Positions 1 through 6,348 are shown, counted from the first letter of the stretch. The stretch: DNA of 12,065 nucleotides from Alphaproteobacteria bacterium UBA6187 (GCA_002422795.1 DITJ01000042.1:13391-25455); one strand, 5' to 3'. Made by a program: numbers and translations. Notes: generated by a model not told the origin, from the letters alone.

Positions 1-457
1 GACAAAAGATATGATAGTTAAATATGCCAAAACCAGGCAGGCGGATTTTATGCCATTGCCGCAGGATATAAAAAATAATGTAATGACCTGGCTGAATTAC
101 CTGACAAGCATTGGTTTTACTGCCAAAGACCCGCTATTTCCACAATTTGCCAGCCAGTTTAACCAGAGTAACCTTCTGGAAAACACCATCACCCATACAG
201 AAATAAAATCTAATACCACTATCCGGGGAATATTTGAAAACACCTTCATGACTGCTGGCTATGAGTACCTGCGCCCCCACTCATTCCGGCATACTATGAT
301 AAGATTTGCCGAAAAACAAAGCCCTGAATTCCTAAACGCAGTCCGGCAATCACTGGGGCATAGTTCTATTGATGTTTCTTTTAACAGCTATGGGCAGCTA
401 TCGGAGGGGGAGCAGAGGGCAAGGATTGCAGGGTTTGAGCATGATTTCGATAATTGA
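1..457 (+). CDS. Tyrosine recombinase (integrase), C-terminal part, cut by left window edge
   Basis: This is the catalytic C-terminal half of a phage- or island-type tyrosine recombinase, which integrates and excises DNA at an att site. The frame is open to the window edge (positions 2-10 code TKD before the first ATG at 11), so the real start is probably outside. Counting from that ATG, the visible catalytic residues are a beta-hairpin Lys (K7, in YAKTRQ), the H-x-x-R box (H90 and R93, in RPHSFRHT), the GH of box II (H117, in LGHSS) and the nucleophile Tyr (Y127, in NSYG). The first catalytic Arg and the core-binding domain must lie upstream. It is the leftmost gene of an island whose far end is the tRNA-derived att site at 5724-5770, so it is the likely integrase of that island. 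The C-terminus looks complete. Confidence 0.85.
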   Translation, partial: TKDMIVKYAKTRQADFMPLPQDIKNNVMTWLNYLTSIGFTAKDPLFPQFASQFNQSNLLENTITHTEIKSNTTIRGIFENTFMTAGYEYLRPHSFRHTMIRFAEKQSPEFLNAVRQSLGHSSIDVSFNSYGQLSEGEQRARIAGFEHDFDN

Positions 458-582
458 GTAATAAGTTAATTTACGAGCCTTTATATTCCTTAATATATTC
501 CTGCAATGGACATAGATAAAGCAATGGTAATTATAAAAAAAATATTGCAGAATAGTTAAAAAATATCGTATGCGATTCCATC

Positions 583-1521
583 ATGGCTATTACCTTCTTA
601 AAAAAGCAACATTACCAAGAAGATGTTTCAAGATTTGTTATAAAATTTGATGGTGACAATGAAATTGACGCGGAAACTCTATCTACCGTCCTTAGTAATG
701 TTGCCGAAATAATAAAAGGTATTACGGCTGAAATAGAACCCGAAGCTTATGCAAGACTAACAATTACATCTACTAAAGAAGGATGTTTTGAGGTCGATTT
801 AGCCACAATAATAAGTTATTTACCAACTTTATTTGGGGCTACTGTTGCGACAGGTGGATTACTAACTATTGCTTCTTTATGTACTAGAACTTTTAAAGAT
901 ATTCTGGATATTAAAAAACATTTGAAAGGTGAAAAGCCAGAAAAAGTAGAAAAGAAAGGGGACATTACTGAAATTAAGAATTATGAAGGTGCTGAACTTT
1001 TAATAAATTCTAAAAACTCACGTGCTGATATATATTTCCAAAATCCAAAATTTGATAATTGTACTGTAAATATATTCAATACTTTAGATAGCGACACAAA
1101 AAGAACAGATTTTCATCTTATTCAACAGGGTGAAAAACAACTTACTATTAAAAAAGAGGAATATAGCAGGATGGCTGTTTCAGTTATGCAAGAAGAAATC
1201 AATCAAATCATTACTATCCAAGAAAAAACTGAAGCTAATGTCTTTGTTAAAAAACCAGATTTTAGGGGAACTTCAAAGTGGGAATTAATGTTTTTAGGAA
1301 AACCCATAAAAGCAGAAATTAAAGATAAAGATTGGTTGAAAAAAGTCCATGCTGGCGAAATAAGTGGTTTTGGAGCAAAGGTAACAGTTCCAGTAAGTAT
1401 GTTAATAGAATATGATGTTGACGGAAATAATGACCCTATTGCAAATACTCATAAATATACAGTGTTAAAAGTAACCGGGAATATTATACTTCCCTCTGAA
1501 AACAAAGACTTTTTTAAATAA
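583..1521 (+). CDS. Uncharacterised mobile-element protein with one hydrophobic segment
   Basis: I do not recognise a function for this 312-residue protein. Residues 1-70 look like a compact alpha/beta domain ending in a GCFEVDL motif. A hydrophobic, Gly/Ala/Leu-rich stretch (about 72-100) could be a transmembrane or buried helix. A Lys/Glu-rich linker follows (about 108-127). The remaining 185 residues are mixed alpha/beta and end in a Lys-rich tail. The layout (FxIxFDG start, GCFxVDL, hydrophobic helix, basic linker) resembles an uncharacterised family of proteins carried on proteobacterial mobile elements; this is from memory and was not searched. There is no clear Shine-Dalgarno before the ATG at 583. 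It sits between the integrase and the DarT-DarG genes, so a role in defence or element maintenance is possible, but that is inferred from location only. Confidence 0.75.
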   Translation: MAITFLKKQHYQEDVSRFVIKFDGDNEIDAETLSTVLSNVAEIIKGITAEIEPEAYARLTITSTKEGCFEVDLATIISYLPTLFGATVATGGLLTIASLCTRTFKDILDIKKHLKGEKPEKVEKKGDITEIKNYEGAELLINSKNSRADIYFQNPKFDNCTVNIFNTLDSDTKRTDFHLIQQGEKQLTIKKEEYSRMAVSVMQEEINQIITIQEKTEANVFVKKPDFRGTSKWELMFLGKPIKAEIKDKDWLKKVHAGEISGFGAKVTVPVSMLIEYDVDGNNDPIANTHKYTVLKVTGNIILPSENKDFFK

Positions 1522-1553
1522 ATCCCTTCTTTACTACCGAGAATTTAGATATA

Positions 1554-1582
1554 TTGCCACAATAACTAAAATGCACTAAAAA
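1554..1582 (+). promoter_or_regulatory. Candidate sigma-70 promoter for darT-darG
   Basis: TTGCCA (1554-1559) is five of six to the -35 consensus. It is followed after 17 bp by TAAAAA (1577-1582), four of six to the -10. It lies in the 151-bp gap before darT, which is the only gap where a dedicated promoter for the toxin-antitoxin pair could sit. The region is AT-rich, so chance matches are likely. Confidence 0.3.
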
Positions 1583-1657
1583 TAATTCCAGCAACATAGG
1601 CAAATAAAATGGCACAATATACCGCGCCGCTTATTAGCCAGAAGAAAAAGAAAAAAT

Positions 1658-1668
1658 AAAGGAGGTGG
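1658..1668 (+). promoter_or_regulatory. Strong Shine-Dalgarno of darT
   Basis: AAAGGAGGTGG is almost fully complementary to the 16S rRNA 3' end and sits six bases before the darT ATG. It is the strongest ribosome binding site in the island. The neighbouring gene at 583 has none visible, so the toxin-antitoxin pair looks well translated. Confidence 0.7.
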
Positions 1669-1672
1669 GCGC

Positions 1673-2356
1673 ATGAGTGTTACAATTCCCAATCCAACAC
1701 CCTTATTTCATATTACATCTATTAATAATCTAAGTAAGATTTTAGAATCTGGAGCACTGCTATCTAAGAGCTTGCTAGATGCAGAGATGCGGCAATATTG
1801 TAATATTGCCCACTCACACATACAACAACGCCGCAATAATATAGCAATTCCTATAAATAAAGGTGGCAAACTACCTGATTATGTACCATTCTCATTTGCT
1901 CCAAGGTCACCTATGTTAGATTCCATAAGACGGGGAAATGTTGCAAGTTGTCAAGAGCCACAAGAAAATATTCTGCATTTAGTTGTTTATGCACAAGCCA
2001 TTGATAAAGAGTCCCTTAATTATGTTTTTACAACTGGCCATGCTATAATGCAACCATTAGAATTCTTTGATTCTTTGGAGAGTATTAATAAAGTAGATTG
2101 GGAAATACTTTTAGAACCGCCTTTATTAGGTGGCTATGCTAAATATTGGAATAACAAAGAAAACCCTTTAAAGCCAAAATGGATTGATAGAGCCAGAATA
2201 CGACAGGCAGAATTTCTTGTTCACGAAAAACTTTCATGGCATTTAATAGCAAGTGTTGCTACAATGACAGAAGATAAGGCAATAGAAGTGCGAGCCATGT
2301 TAGAAAAATTTGATCAGATACAGCCTGTAAGAGTTATGCGTAATTGGTATTATTAG
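1673..2356 (+). CDS. darT: DarT: DNA thymidine ADP-ribosyltransferase toxin
   Basis: DarT transfers ADP-ribose from NAD+ onto thymidine bases of single-stranded DNA, blocking replication; several DarTG systems abort phage infection. The 227 residues follow the family pattern over the whole length. The N-terminal NAD-binding PTPLFHITSINNL contains H13. The HIQQRR segment has R54, which aligns with the catalytic Arg of the Thermus enzyme. Then come YVPFSFAPRSPML (70-82), ILHLV (100-104), the FTTGHA box (119-124), and RQAEFLV with E180 at the catalytic Glu position. The protein ends in WYY, as the Thermus protein does. The start is set by a strong GGAGGT at 1661-1666, six bases before the ATG. 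The stop codon lies one base before the darG start, so the two genes are a translationally linked pair. No catalytic residue appears lost, so the toxin is probably active. Confidence 0.93.
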   Translation: MSVTIPNPTPLFHITSINNLSKILESGALLSKSLLDAEMRQYCNIAHSHIQQRRNNIAIPINKGGKLPDYVPFSFAPRSPMLDSIRRGNVASCQEPQENILHLVVYAQAIDKESLNYVFTTGHAIMQPLEFFDSLESINKVDWEILLEPPLLGGYAKYWNNKENPLKPKWIDRARIRQAEFLVHEKLSWHLIASVATMTEDKAIEVRAMLEKFDQIQPVRVMRNWYY

Positions 2357-2357
2357 T

Positions 2358-3419
2358 ATGGGTATTATTGTAAAAAAAGGTGATTTGTTAAAAGAACAAA
2401 CGGATGCCATAATAAACACTGTTAATTGTGTTGGAGTTATGGGGAAAGGCATTGCTTTGCAATTTAAACAAAAATGGCCGGAAAATTTTAAGGCGTATGA
2501 AAAAGCCTGTAAGGAAAAAAAAATTCGTCCAGGAAAAGTTTTTGTACATGAATTAGGCAAATTAGCAGGGAAGCCTTATTATATAATTAATTTTCCTACT
2601 AAAGACCATTGGCGTGGTAAATCTGAATTATCATTTATTGAAAGTGGCTTAAAAGATTTAATAGAATATATAAAACATCATGATATTCGTTCTATATCCA
2701 TTCCTCCATTAGGTTGTGGCAATGGTGGGTTGCAATGGAGCGAAGTTAGAACTTTGATTAATAATAGTTTTCGCTCTCTGGACAATCAAATAGATGTACA
2801 CCTTTTTGAGCCAGATGGGGCGCCTAGTGCTAAAAGTATGGTTACTAATACTACAAAGCCAGCAATGACCGTAGGACGCTCTATATTAATAAAGCTACTC
2901 TCAATATACAGGGAAATGGAATATTCCCTTAGTAAAATTGAGATACAGAAGCTTTGCTATTTTGCACAAGAGTCAGGGCAACTGCTAAATCTAAATTACA
3001 AAAAGCATCAATTTGGCCCTTATGCAGATAATTTAAGGCATGTACTTAATGCTATAAACGGTCATTATATTACTGGTGTTGGCGACCATGACACTTCAGA
3101 AGCAAATATTTCACTTGTTCCAAAAGCTATTGGTGAAGCAGAAGAATTTCTTTCTAATCATAAAGACTCAATAGAGCGCCTTAAAAGAGTTGCTACATTA
3201 ATTGAAGGGTTTGAAACTCCATATGGAATGGAGCTGCTGGCTACAGTTCATTGGGCTGCCACACGTGATGTTAAACATTTAAATGCTGATAATGTAATAA
3301 AAGCCGTGCATAATTGGGAGCCTTCACAGCCACTATGGAATAAACGCAAGCAATCACTTATGCAACAAAGTCATATAAAGATTGCCTTGGAGAGGTTACA
3401 GCAAGAAGGATGGGTTTAA
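2358..3419 (+). CDS. darG: DarG: macrodomain ADP-ribosylglycohydrolase antitoxin
   Basis: DarG neutralises DarT in two ways: its macrodomain removes ADP-ribose from thymidine, and its C-terminal domain binds DarT directly. Residues 1 to about 155 form the macrodomain. Visible landmarks are GDLL (8-11), DAIINTVNCVGVMGKGIALQFK (16-37), INFPTKDHWR (77-86) with K82 at the position of the catalytic Lys of Thermus DarG, and IPPLGCGNGG (115-124). After a linker, residues about 170-353 form the C-terminal domain. It carries KLCYFAQ and HQFGPYADNLRHVL, reminiscent of the DUF4065/Panacea fold used by other antitoxins. The length of 353 is normal for two-domain DarG. The ATG begins one base after the darT stop with no separate Shine-Dalgarno, so translation is probably coupled. 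The gene ends 19 bp from the convergent retron RT gene. Confidence 0.93.
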   Translation: MGIIVKKGDLLKEQTDAIINTVNCVGVMGKGIALQFKQKWPENFKAYEKACKEKKIRPGKVFVHELGKLAGKPYYIINFPTKDHWRGKSELSFIESGLKDLIEYIKHHDIRSISIPPLGCGNGGLQWSEVRTLINNSFRSLDNQIDVHLFEPDGAPSAKSMVTNTTKPAMTVGRSILIKLLSIYREMEYSLSKIEIQKLCYFAQESGQLLNLNYKKHQFGPYADNLRHVLNAINGHYITGVGDHDTSEANISLVPKAIGEAEEFLSNHKDSIERLKRVATLIEGFETPYGMELLATVHWAATRDVKHLNADNVIKAVHNWEPSQPLWNKRKQSLMQQSHIKIALERLQQEGWV

Positions 3420-3438
3420 AAATTAAACTTCAAATTAA

Positions 3439-5286
3439 TTAAGATATTTTTTCCAATACTTTGTTTGATATTAAGGAGGCGTTGGTCTCCAAAACCTCTG
3501 TAAGGTTAGAAGTTTTAATATTATTTATACGAATTTTATAATCTTCAATTGCTGCAGTTATATTGGATAATATCAATTGAAATTTATTAAAGTTTATAGT
3601 TGCCTGATTGGGCTGCACAATTCTTGTTGCAAATATATGCTTACCATGCTCTCCATTATCTCCTGATTGCGTATTATTTAGATTAAATTTCTTTCCATCA
3701 AGTTGTATTTGAAGTAACTCAGCATCAAAAAAATCTTCTATTTTTGAGTCTCTTCCGCCTAATTTTGGTGTGGGAACTATATAGAGATTTTCTTTAACCC
3801 AATAAAATGGCATATCGCCAGAAACTGATGAAGTTACATTTTGTTGTTTATCTTTTTTCCTATAACTCTTACTAGGAGAATTTAATTGATTAAGATATGA
3901 ATATATTGGAGCGGCGCCACTATCATTATCTATTAATATAATAACTGGGTGCTGCTGTGGTTTGTAACGAAAATTAGTTTCTTTTTCATAAAATTCTATA
4001 AAGTTCTTTAGAGAGGATGATCCTTCATGCAGGCGCATTACTTTATTGACGCGGATCGTGTGCCTAAAAAAATTGACTTTGCCCGGAGGATTATAGACTT
4101 TTCCTTTCGATAATTGCTTTATCGCACACTTAAGATATATAATATCTGTCTTGCCTTCACACATAATAAGGGGGGCTTCCGCTGCAACAAAATATTTATA
4201 AAACAGAAATTTTGAATATAGCTCATCTGAGCTACTTAACCTTTCTCTTTTATGTTCTGACTTATCTTTTTTGCTATTCTTCTTAGCCTCTTCTGTATTT
4301 AAATTTGTGAACTCCCCTCGCTTTATATAGTGAATATGACTTAAAATACCTTCAAGCTGATTTATTGTACCTTTCATTTTGCTTTCTGGAAGAAAAAATT
4401 CTCCTTTAGTAAAAAGAGAATGGCACATTGCGCGGGCATAACGATAATACTCTGTTCTTATGTTTACTCCCTCATTCACAACCAATCCGGTAACAGTTTG
4501 ACGAGATTCCTGGTATTGCATCCTTGTTTTAGAATGTTTTATCATAAATCCAGATGCAGTTATTACTTCTTCTAATTCAGATAAAATTTTCCACTCGCAA
4601 GATTCGTTGCTTACTGTTATAGCAAGCTCCTTAGGAAAGTTTTTTTGATTTGTAGACAAGGTAATATCATCCGCGTAGCGTGAATACGTACATTTATATT
4701 TACGCGCTAATTGTGCTAAACGCACATCCAGAACATGAGTTATTAGATTTGATATTACAGGTGAACAAGGACTTCCCTGGGGTAGTTCATTATCATGGCA
4801 AGCAATTTGAGCAAGAATGGTTGCAATTGTGGTATTCAATAAGAAATCATTATTCTTAATGAAAAAGCCTCTAATTCTACCAAAATTAAATGATTGAAAG
4901 TAATTTTCTAAATCAAAATTAAGAACGTAACGTTTATTTTTATGACAATTAGCATTTGTTCCAATCGAATGTTTTTCTTTAAATCCGTGAGAAAGGGATT
5001 TTAGTTTCTTTCTTGGATTTATATGCTGCTTTTTAGAAAAAATTTCTTCTTCACACTTTTTTAGAATGTTAGTAAGCTTTCTTTGTAAGAGTTTTAATTC
5101 CGGGGCGGGTGCTTTTATCTGTCTAATGCCTCCAGATTTCTTTGGAATATTAAATATTGTATATTTCGTTTCATTTGGAATCTTATAAAGAATATAGGTT
5201 AACCCTTTTAGTGAGCCACCAAAAATATCCTTAGATACCAAATCATCTGCTGTTCGACAATTTTTAAGATTCTCCAAATCTGACAT
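3439..5286 (-). CDS. Retron reverse transcriptase fused to a TOPRIM effector domain (Ec67/Eco2 type)
   Basis: The N-terminal part is a retron RT, which copies the msd part of its own non-coding RNA into branched msDNA. Visible RT motifs are FDLENYFQSF (124-133, catalytic D125), LPQGSPCSPVISNL (168-181), YADD (204-207, D206 and D207) and the retron-specific VTG (265-267) followed by a YYRYARAM segment. After a charged, Lys/Glu-rich linker (about 331-352), residues about 360-590 hold a TOPRIM nuclease fold: MCEGKTD (375-381, catalytic E377), IDNDSG (452-457, acidic pair D453 and D455) and KIEDFF (515-520). This order and many local blocks match the RT-TOPRIM protein of retron Ec67. TOPRIM is the toxic effector in that type, held in check until phage infection. 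At 615 residues it is slightly longer than Ec67 (about 586), with an extra C-terminal tail. All catalytic residues are present. The start ATG lies 24 bp after the ncRNA a2 repeat. Confidence 0.95.
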   Translation of the reverse strand: MSDLENLKNCRTADDLVSKDIFGGSLKGLTYILYKIPNETKYTIFNIPKKSGGIRQIKAPAPELKLLQRKLTNILKKCEEEIFSKKQHINPRKKLKSLSHGFKEKHSIGTNANCHKNKRYVLNFDLENYFQSFNFGRIRGFFIKNNDFLLNTTIATILAQIACHDNELPQGSPCSPVISNLITHVLDVRLAQLARKYKCTYSRYADDITLSTNQKNFPKELAITVSNESCEWKILSELEEVITASGFMIKHSKTRMQYQESRQTVTGLVVNEGVNIRTEYYRYARAMCHSLFTKGEFFLPESKMKGTINQLEGILSHIHYIKRGEFTNLNTEEAKKNSKKDKSEHKRERLSSSDELYSKFLFYKYFVAAEAPLIMCEGKTDIIYLKCAIKQLSKGKVYNPPGKVNFFRHTIRVNKVMRLHEGSSSLKNFIEFYEKETNFRYKPQQHPVIILIDNDSGAAPIYSYLNQLNSPSKSYRKKDKQQNVTSSVSGDMPFYWVKENLYIVPTPKLGGRDSKIEDFFDAELLQIQLDGKKFNLNNTQSGDNGEHGKHIFATRIVQPNQATINFNKFQLILSNITAAIEDYKIRINNIKTSNLTEVLETNASLISNKVLEKIS

Positions 5287-5310
5287 GCTGGCACCAATCT
5301 AAGGAAATAG

Positions 5311-5436
5311 GCTTATGGACACTCTTATGCGATAGGTGCGCATGTACAACAACACACAAGGATTTTCAGGGTAAAGCAGCGCCCCTTACAATTTTTACAT
5401 ATATTGCGAAACACAATAACAAATCTGTCCATAAGC
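5311..5436 (-). ncRNA. Retron msr-msd non-coding RNA (template for msDNA)
   Basis: The RNA reads leftward and ends 24 bp before the RT start. Its ends are an 11-bp perfect inverted repeat: a1 GCTTATGGACA (5436-5426) and a2 TGTCCATAAGC (5321-5311). The base right after a1 is G (5425), the expected 2'-5' branching guanosine. The following GATTTGTT, a stem-loop made of ATTGTG/CGCAAT, and the later AAAATCCTTG (5366-5357) match blocks of the Ec67 msr-msd as I remember it. A second msr stem (AGGG/CCCT, about 5386-5368) occupies the place of the Ec67 GC-rich stem but differs in sequence. In the msd part, ATGCG (5343-5339) pairs with CGCAT (5331-5327), and GTGTGT (5357-5352) can alternatively pair with GCGCAC. 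The exact 5' end and the msr/msd border are inferred. Confidence 0.88.
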
Positions 5437-5447
5437 GTATAAAAAGA

Positions 5448-5477
5448 TATATAGAACATTCCGCAGAAGTAAATCAA
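5448..5477 (-). promoter_or_regulatory. Candidate promoter of the retron operon
   Basis: On the minus strand TTGATT (5477-5472) and TATATA (5453-5448) are separated by 18 bp. This places the transcription start near 5440, a few bases before the a1 repeat, as expected for a retron ncRNA. A perfect TATAAT also exists farther upstream (5507-5502) but has no good -35 partner and would leave a long leader, so it is the second choice. Confidence 0.45.
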
Positions 5478-5590
5478 TCTTTCATGGCATGAACAAGTTT
5501 GATTATATCTGTTTAGCAATAAGATAAGTTGCCAATCGTAATAAGTGTGTATTTTCGCGTATAGGAGATGGATATTAAAATTTAAGGTTT

Positions 5591-5609
5591 GGGGCACTAG
5601 CGGGGCACT
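5591..5609 (+). repeat. Direct repeat GGGGCACT x2, candidate integrase arm-type sites
   Basis: GGGGCACT occurs at 5591-5598 and again at 5602-5609, an 11-bp period. The pair lies about 115 bp inside the island from the tRNA-derived core site, where tyrosine recombinases commonly have short directly repeated arm sites. The integrase link is inferred from position. Confidence 0.4.
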
Positions 5610-5644
5610 CAATCACAAAAACCAGCAAATCCTGACAAATCGCT

Positions 5645-5682
5645 ACAATTAATCCAACAAGATAATCTATTGTTTTAATTGT
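5645..5682. repeat. AT-rich palindrome next to the att core
   Basis: ACAATTAA (5645-5652) pairs with TTAATTGT (5675-5682), and inside it AACAA (5656-5660) pairs with TTGTT (5670-5674). A separate 9-bp inverted pair flanks it: AATCACAAA (5611-5619) and TTTGTGATT (5701-5709). Both lie between the retron promoter and the att core, so they could bind an accessory factor of recombination such as IHF or an excisionase. No consensus was tested. Confidence 0.35.
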
Positions 5683-5723
5683 TATATTTTGTTATGGTGA
5701 TTTGTGATTAATTGTAAAAACCC

Positions 5724-5770
5724 GATTCCGAATCCGAAGGCCGTACGTTCGAATCGTATCGGGTGCACCA
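5724..5770 (+). other. att site: 3' half of a tRNA gene, probably tRNA-Arg(CCG)
   Basis: The segment has a normal tRNA 3' half. From left: the end of an anticodon stem, loop TTCCGAA with anticodon CCG (5728-5730), stem TCCGA, a 5-nt variable region, and a T arm GTACG-TTCGAAT-CGTAT (5743-5759) with five pairs including one G-U. The acceptor strand CGGGTGC, discriminator A and encoded CCA (5768-5770) complete it. The upstream bases do not form a D arm or the expected 5' acceptor GCACCCG, and two of the five anticodon stem pairs fail, so this is a duplicated fragment, not a working tRNA. Such fragments form when an integrase recombines into a tRNA 3' end. A T-run just after CCA (5772-5777) looks like the original tRNA terminator, so DNA to the right is likely ancestral chromosome. 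Confidence 0.85.
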
Positions 5771-6053
5771 GTTTTTTAAAAATCAACAGCTTATACCTAG
5801 GAAATAGCGGTGATACACACAAGTGGTGCAACGCTATGTATAATCCTTCTTATTTAATGTTATCCAGGCATAACCTTTACTACTTCCGCTACCTGCTGTA
5901 CCTATTAATATTATTTTGCTGCTTCAACATATGCTGGAAACATACGCTGGCTAACTATTAGCAAACCAAGAAAGAACCCTTCTTAAATTGATGTACCAGA
6001 AATATTCTGCCTATCTGCATATTTCACATCCACTGTTTAAGCAATAGCTGGCT
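5771..6053. other. Gene-free stretch right of the att site
   Basis: No open frame here looks like a real gene. On the minus strand one frame around 5840-5925 reads as a plausible peptide (GTAGSGSSKGYAWITLNK) but is closed by stops on both sides and has no start, so at most it is a decayed remnant. A small palindrome AATAGC-TG-GCTATT lies at 6043-6056, overlapping the edge of the next repeat. Confidence 0.4.
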
Positions 6054-6230
6054 ATTCATCCATGCAACAGGGCCACCTCATAAATTTCATAACAAGCTCC
6101 TAAAAAAAGGAAGATGGGCCTAGCCTACTCCCCCCTTGAGGGGGAGTCAGACAATCATTCTTTCTTTTCAATATATTGCGATCAAAATCGTAACAATAAT
6201 TTATGAGGTGGCCCTGTTTAATAGATGAAT
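6054..6230. repeat. MITE-like palindromic element with 33-bp inverted arms
   Basis: The left arm (6054-6086) and right arm (6198-6230) are reverse complements over 33 positions with 3 mismatches. The inner 21 positions (6066-6086 and 6198-6218, containing AGGGCCACCTCATAAAT) are perfect. At the middle sits a perfect 8-bp hairpin ACTCCCCC/GGGGGAGT with a 5-nt loop (6127-6147), close to the symmetry centre. The element is 177 bp, has no coding capacity and lies in an intergenic gap, which fits a miniature inverted-repeat transposable element or a large REP-like palindrome. No clear target duplication is seen. Confidence 0.65.
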
Positions 6231-6274
6231 CTACCATGAGAGGATGCCGGATAGCTTCTGATGATGTTGTTGTT

Positions 6275-6348
6275 TGTCATTGCGATGAGGTGAACTTAGT
6301 GAGTCCGATGAAACAATCCATCTTTCTTTATCGCTCTTCGCAATGACA
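6275..6348. repeat. Short palindromic intergenic repeat (TCATTGCGA type)
   Basis: TGTCATTGCGA (6275-6285) and its reverse complement TCGCAATGACA (6338-6348) bound a 74-bp unit. It contains CCGATGAAACAATCCATC, the variable inner part typical of the widespread intergenic repeat with TCATTGCGA ends that is common in Rickettsiales and other intracellular bacteria. A partial extra copy of the edge (GGGCGAAGCGGTCATT, 6350-6365) follows. Family membership is from pattern memory. Confidence 0.6.

Noticed and set aside
458..582. CTGCAAT/ATTGCAG inverted pair between integrase and the unknown gene
   Set aside because: Seven base pairs with a wide AT-rich loop; likely chance.
3420..3455. Terminator between the convergent darG and RT genes
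   Set aside because: Only a weak A/T hairpin before a T-run that lies inside the RT coding region; not convincing.
5502..5507. Perfect TATAAT upstream of the retron as the main promoter
   Set aside because: No acceptable -35 at 16-18 bp (TTGGCA is 22 bp away), and the start would lie about 60 bp before a1; the TTGATT/TATATA pair fits better.
5324..5612. 95-codon open frame on the minus strand upstream of the RT gene
   Set aside because: It overlaps the retron promoter and the msr-msd, whose structure explains the sequence; the peptide is Cys/Tyr-rich and not protein-like.
5695..5770. Complete functional tRNA gene
   Set aside because: No D arm, no 5' acceptor strand GCACCCG and a broken anticodon stem; only the 3' half is present.
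5840..5925. Peptide-like reading (GSGSSKGYAWITLNK) on the minus strand, possibly a gene remnant
   Set aside because: Too short, bounded by stops and without a start; no family could be named.
5704..5961. 85-codon open frame on the plus strand covering the tRNA-like segment
   Set aside because: It runs through the tRNA 3' half and unrelated DNA, has no ribosome site and no family-like sequence; the tRNA fold explains the first part.
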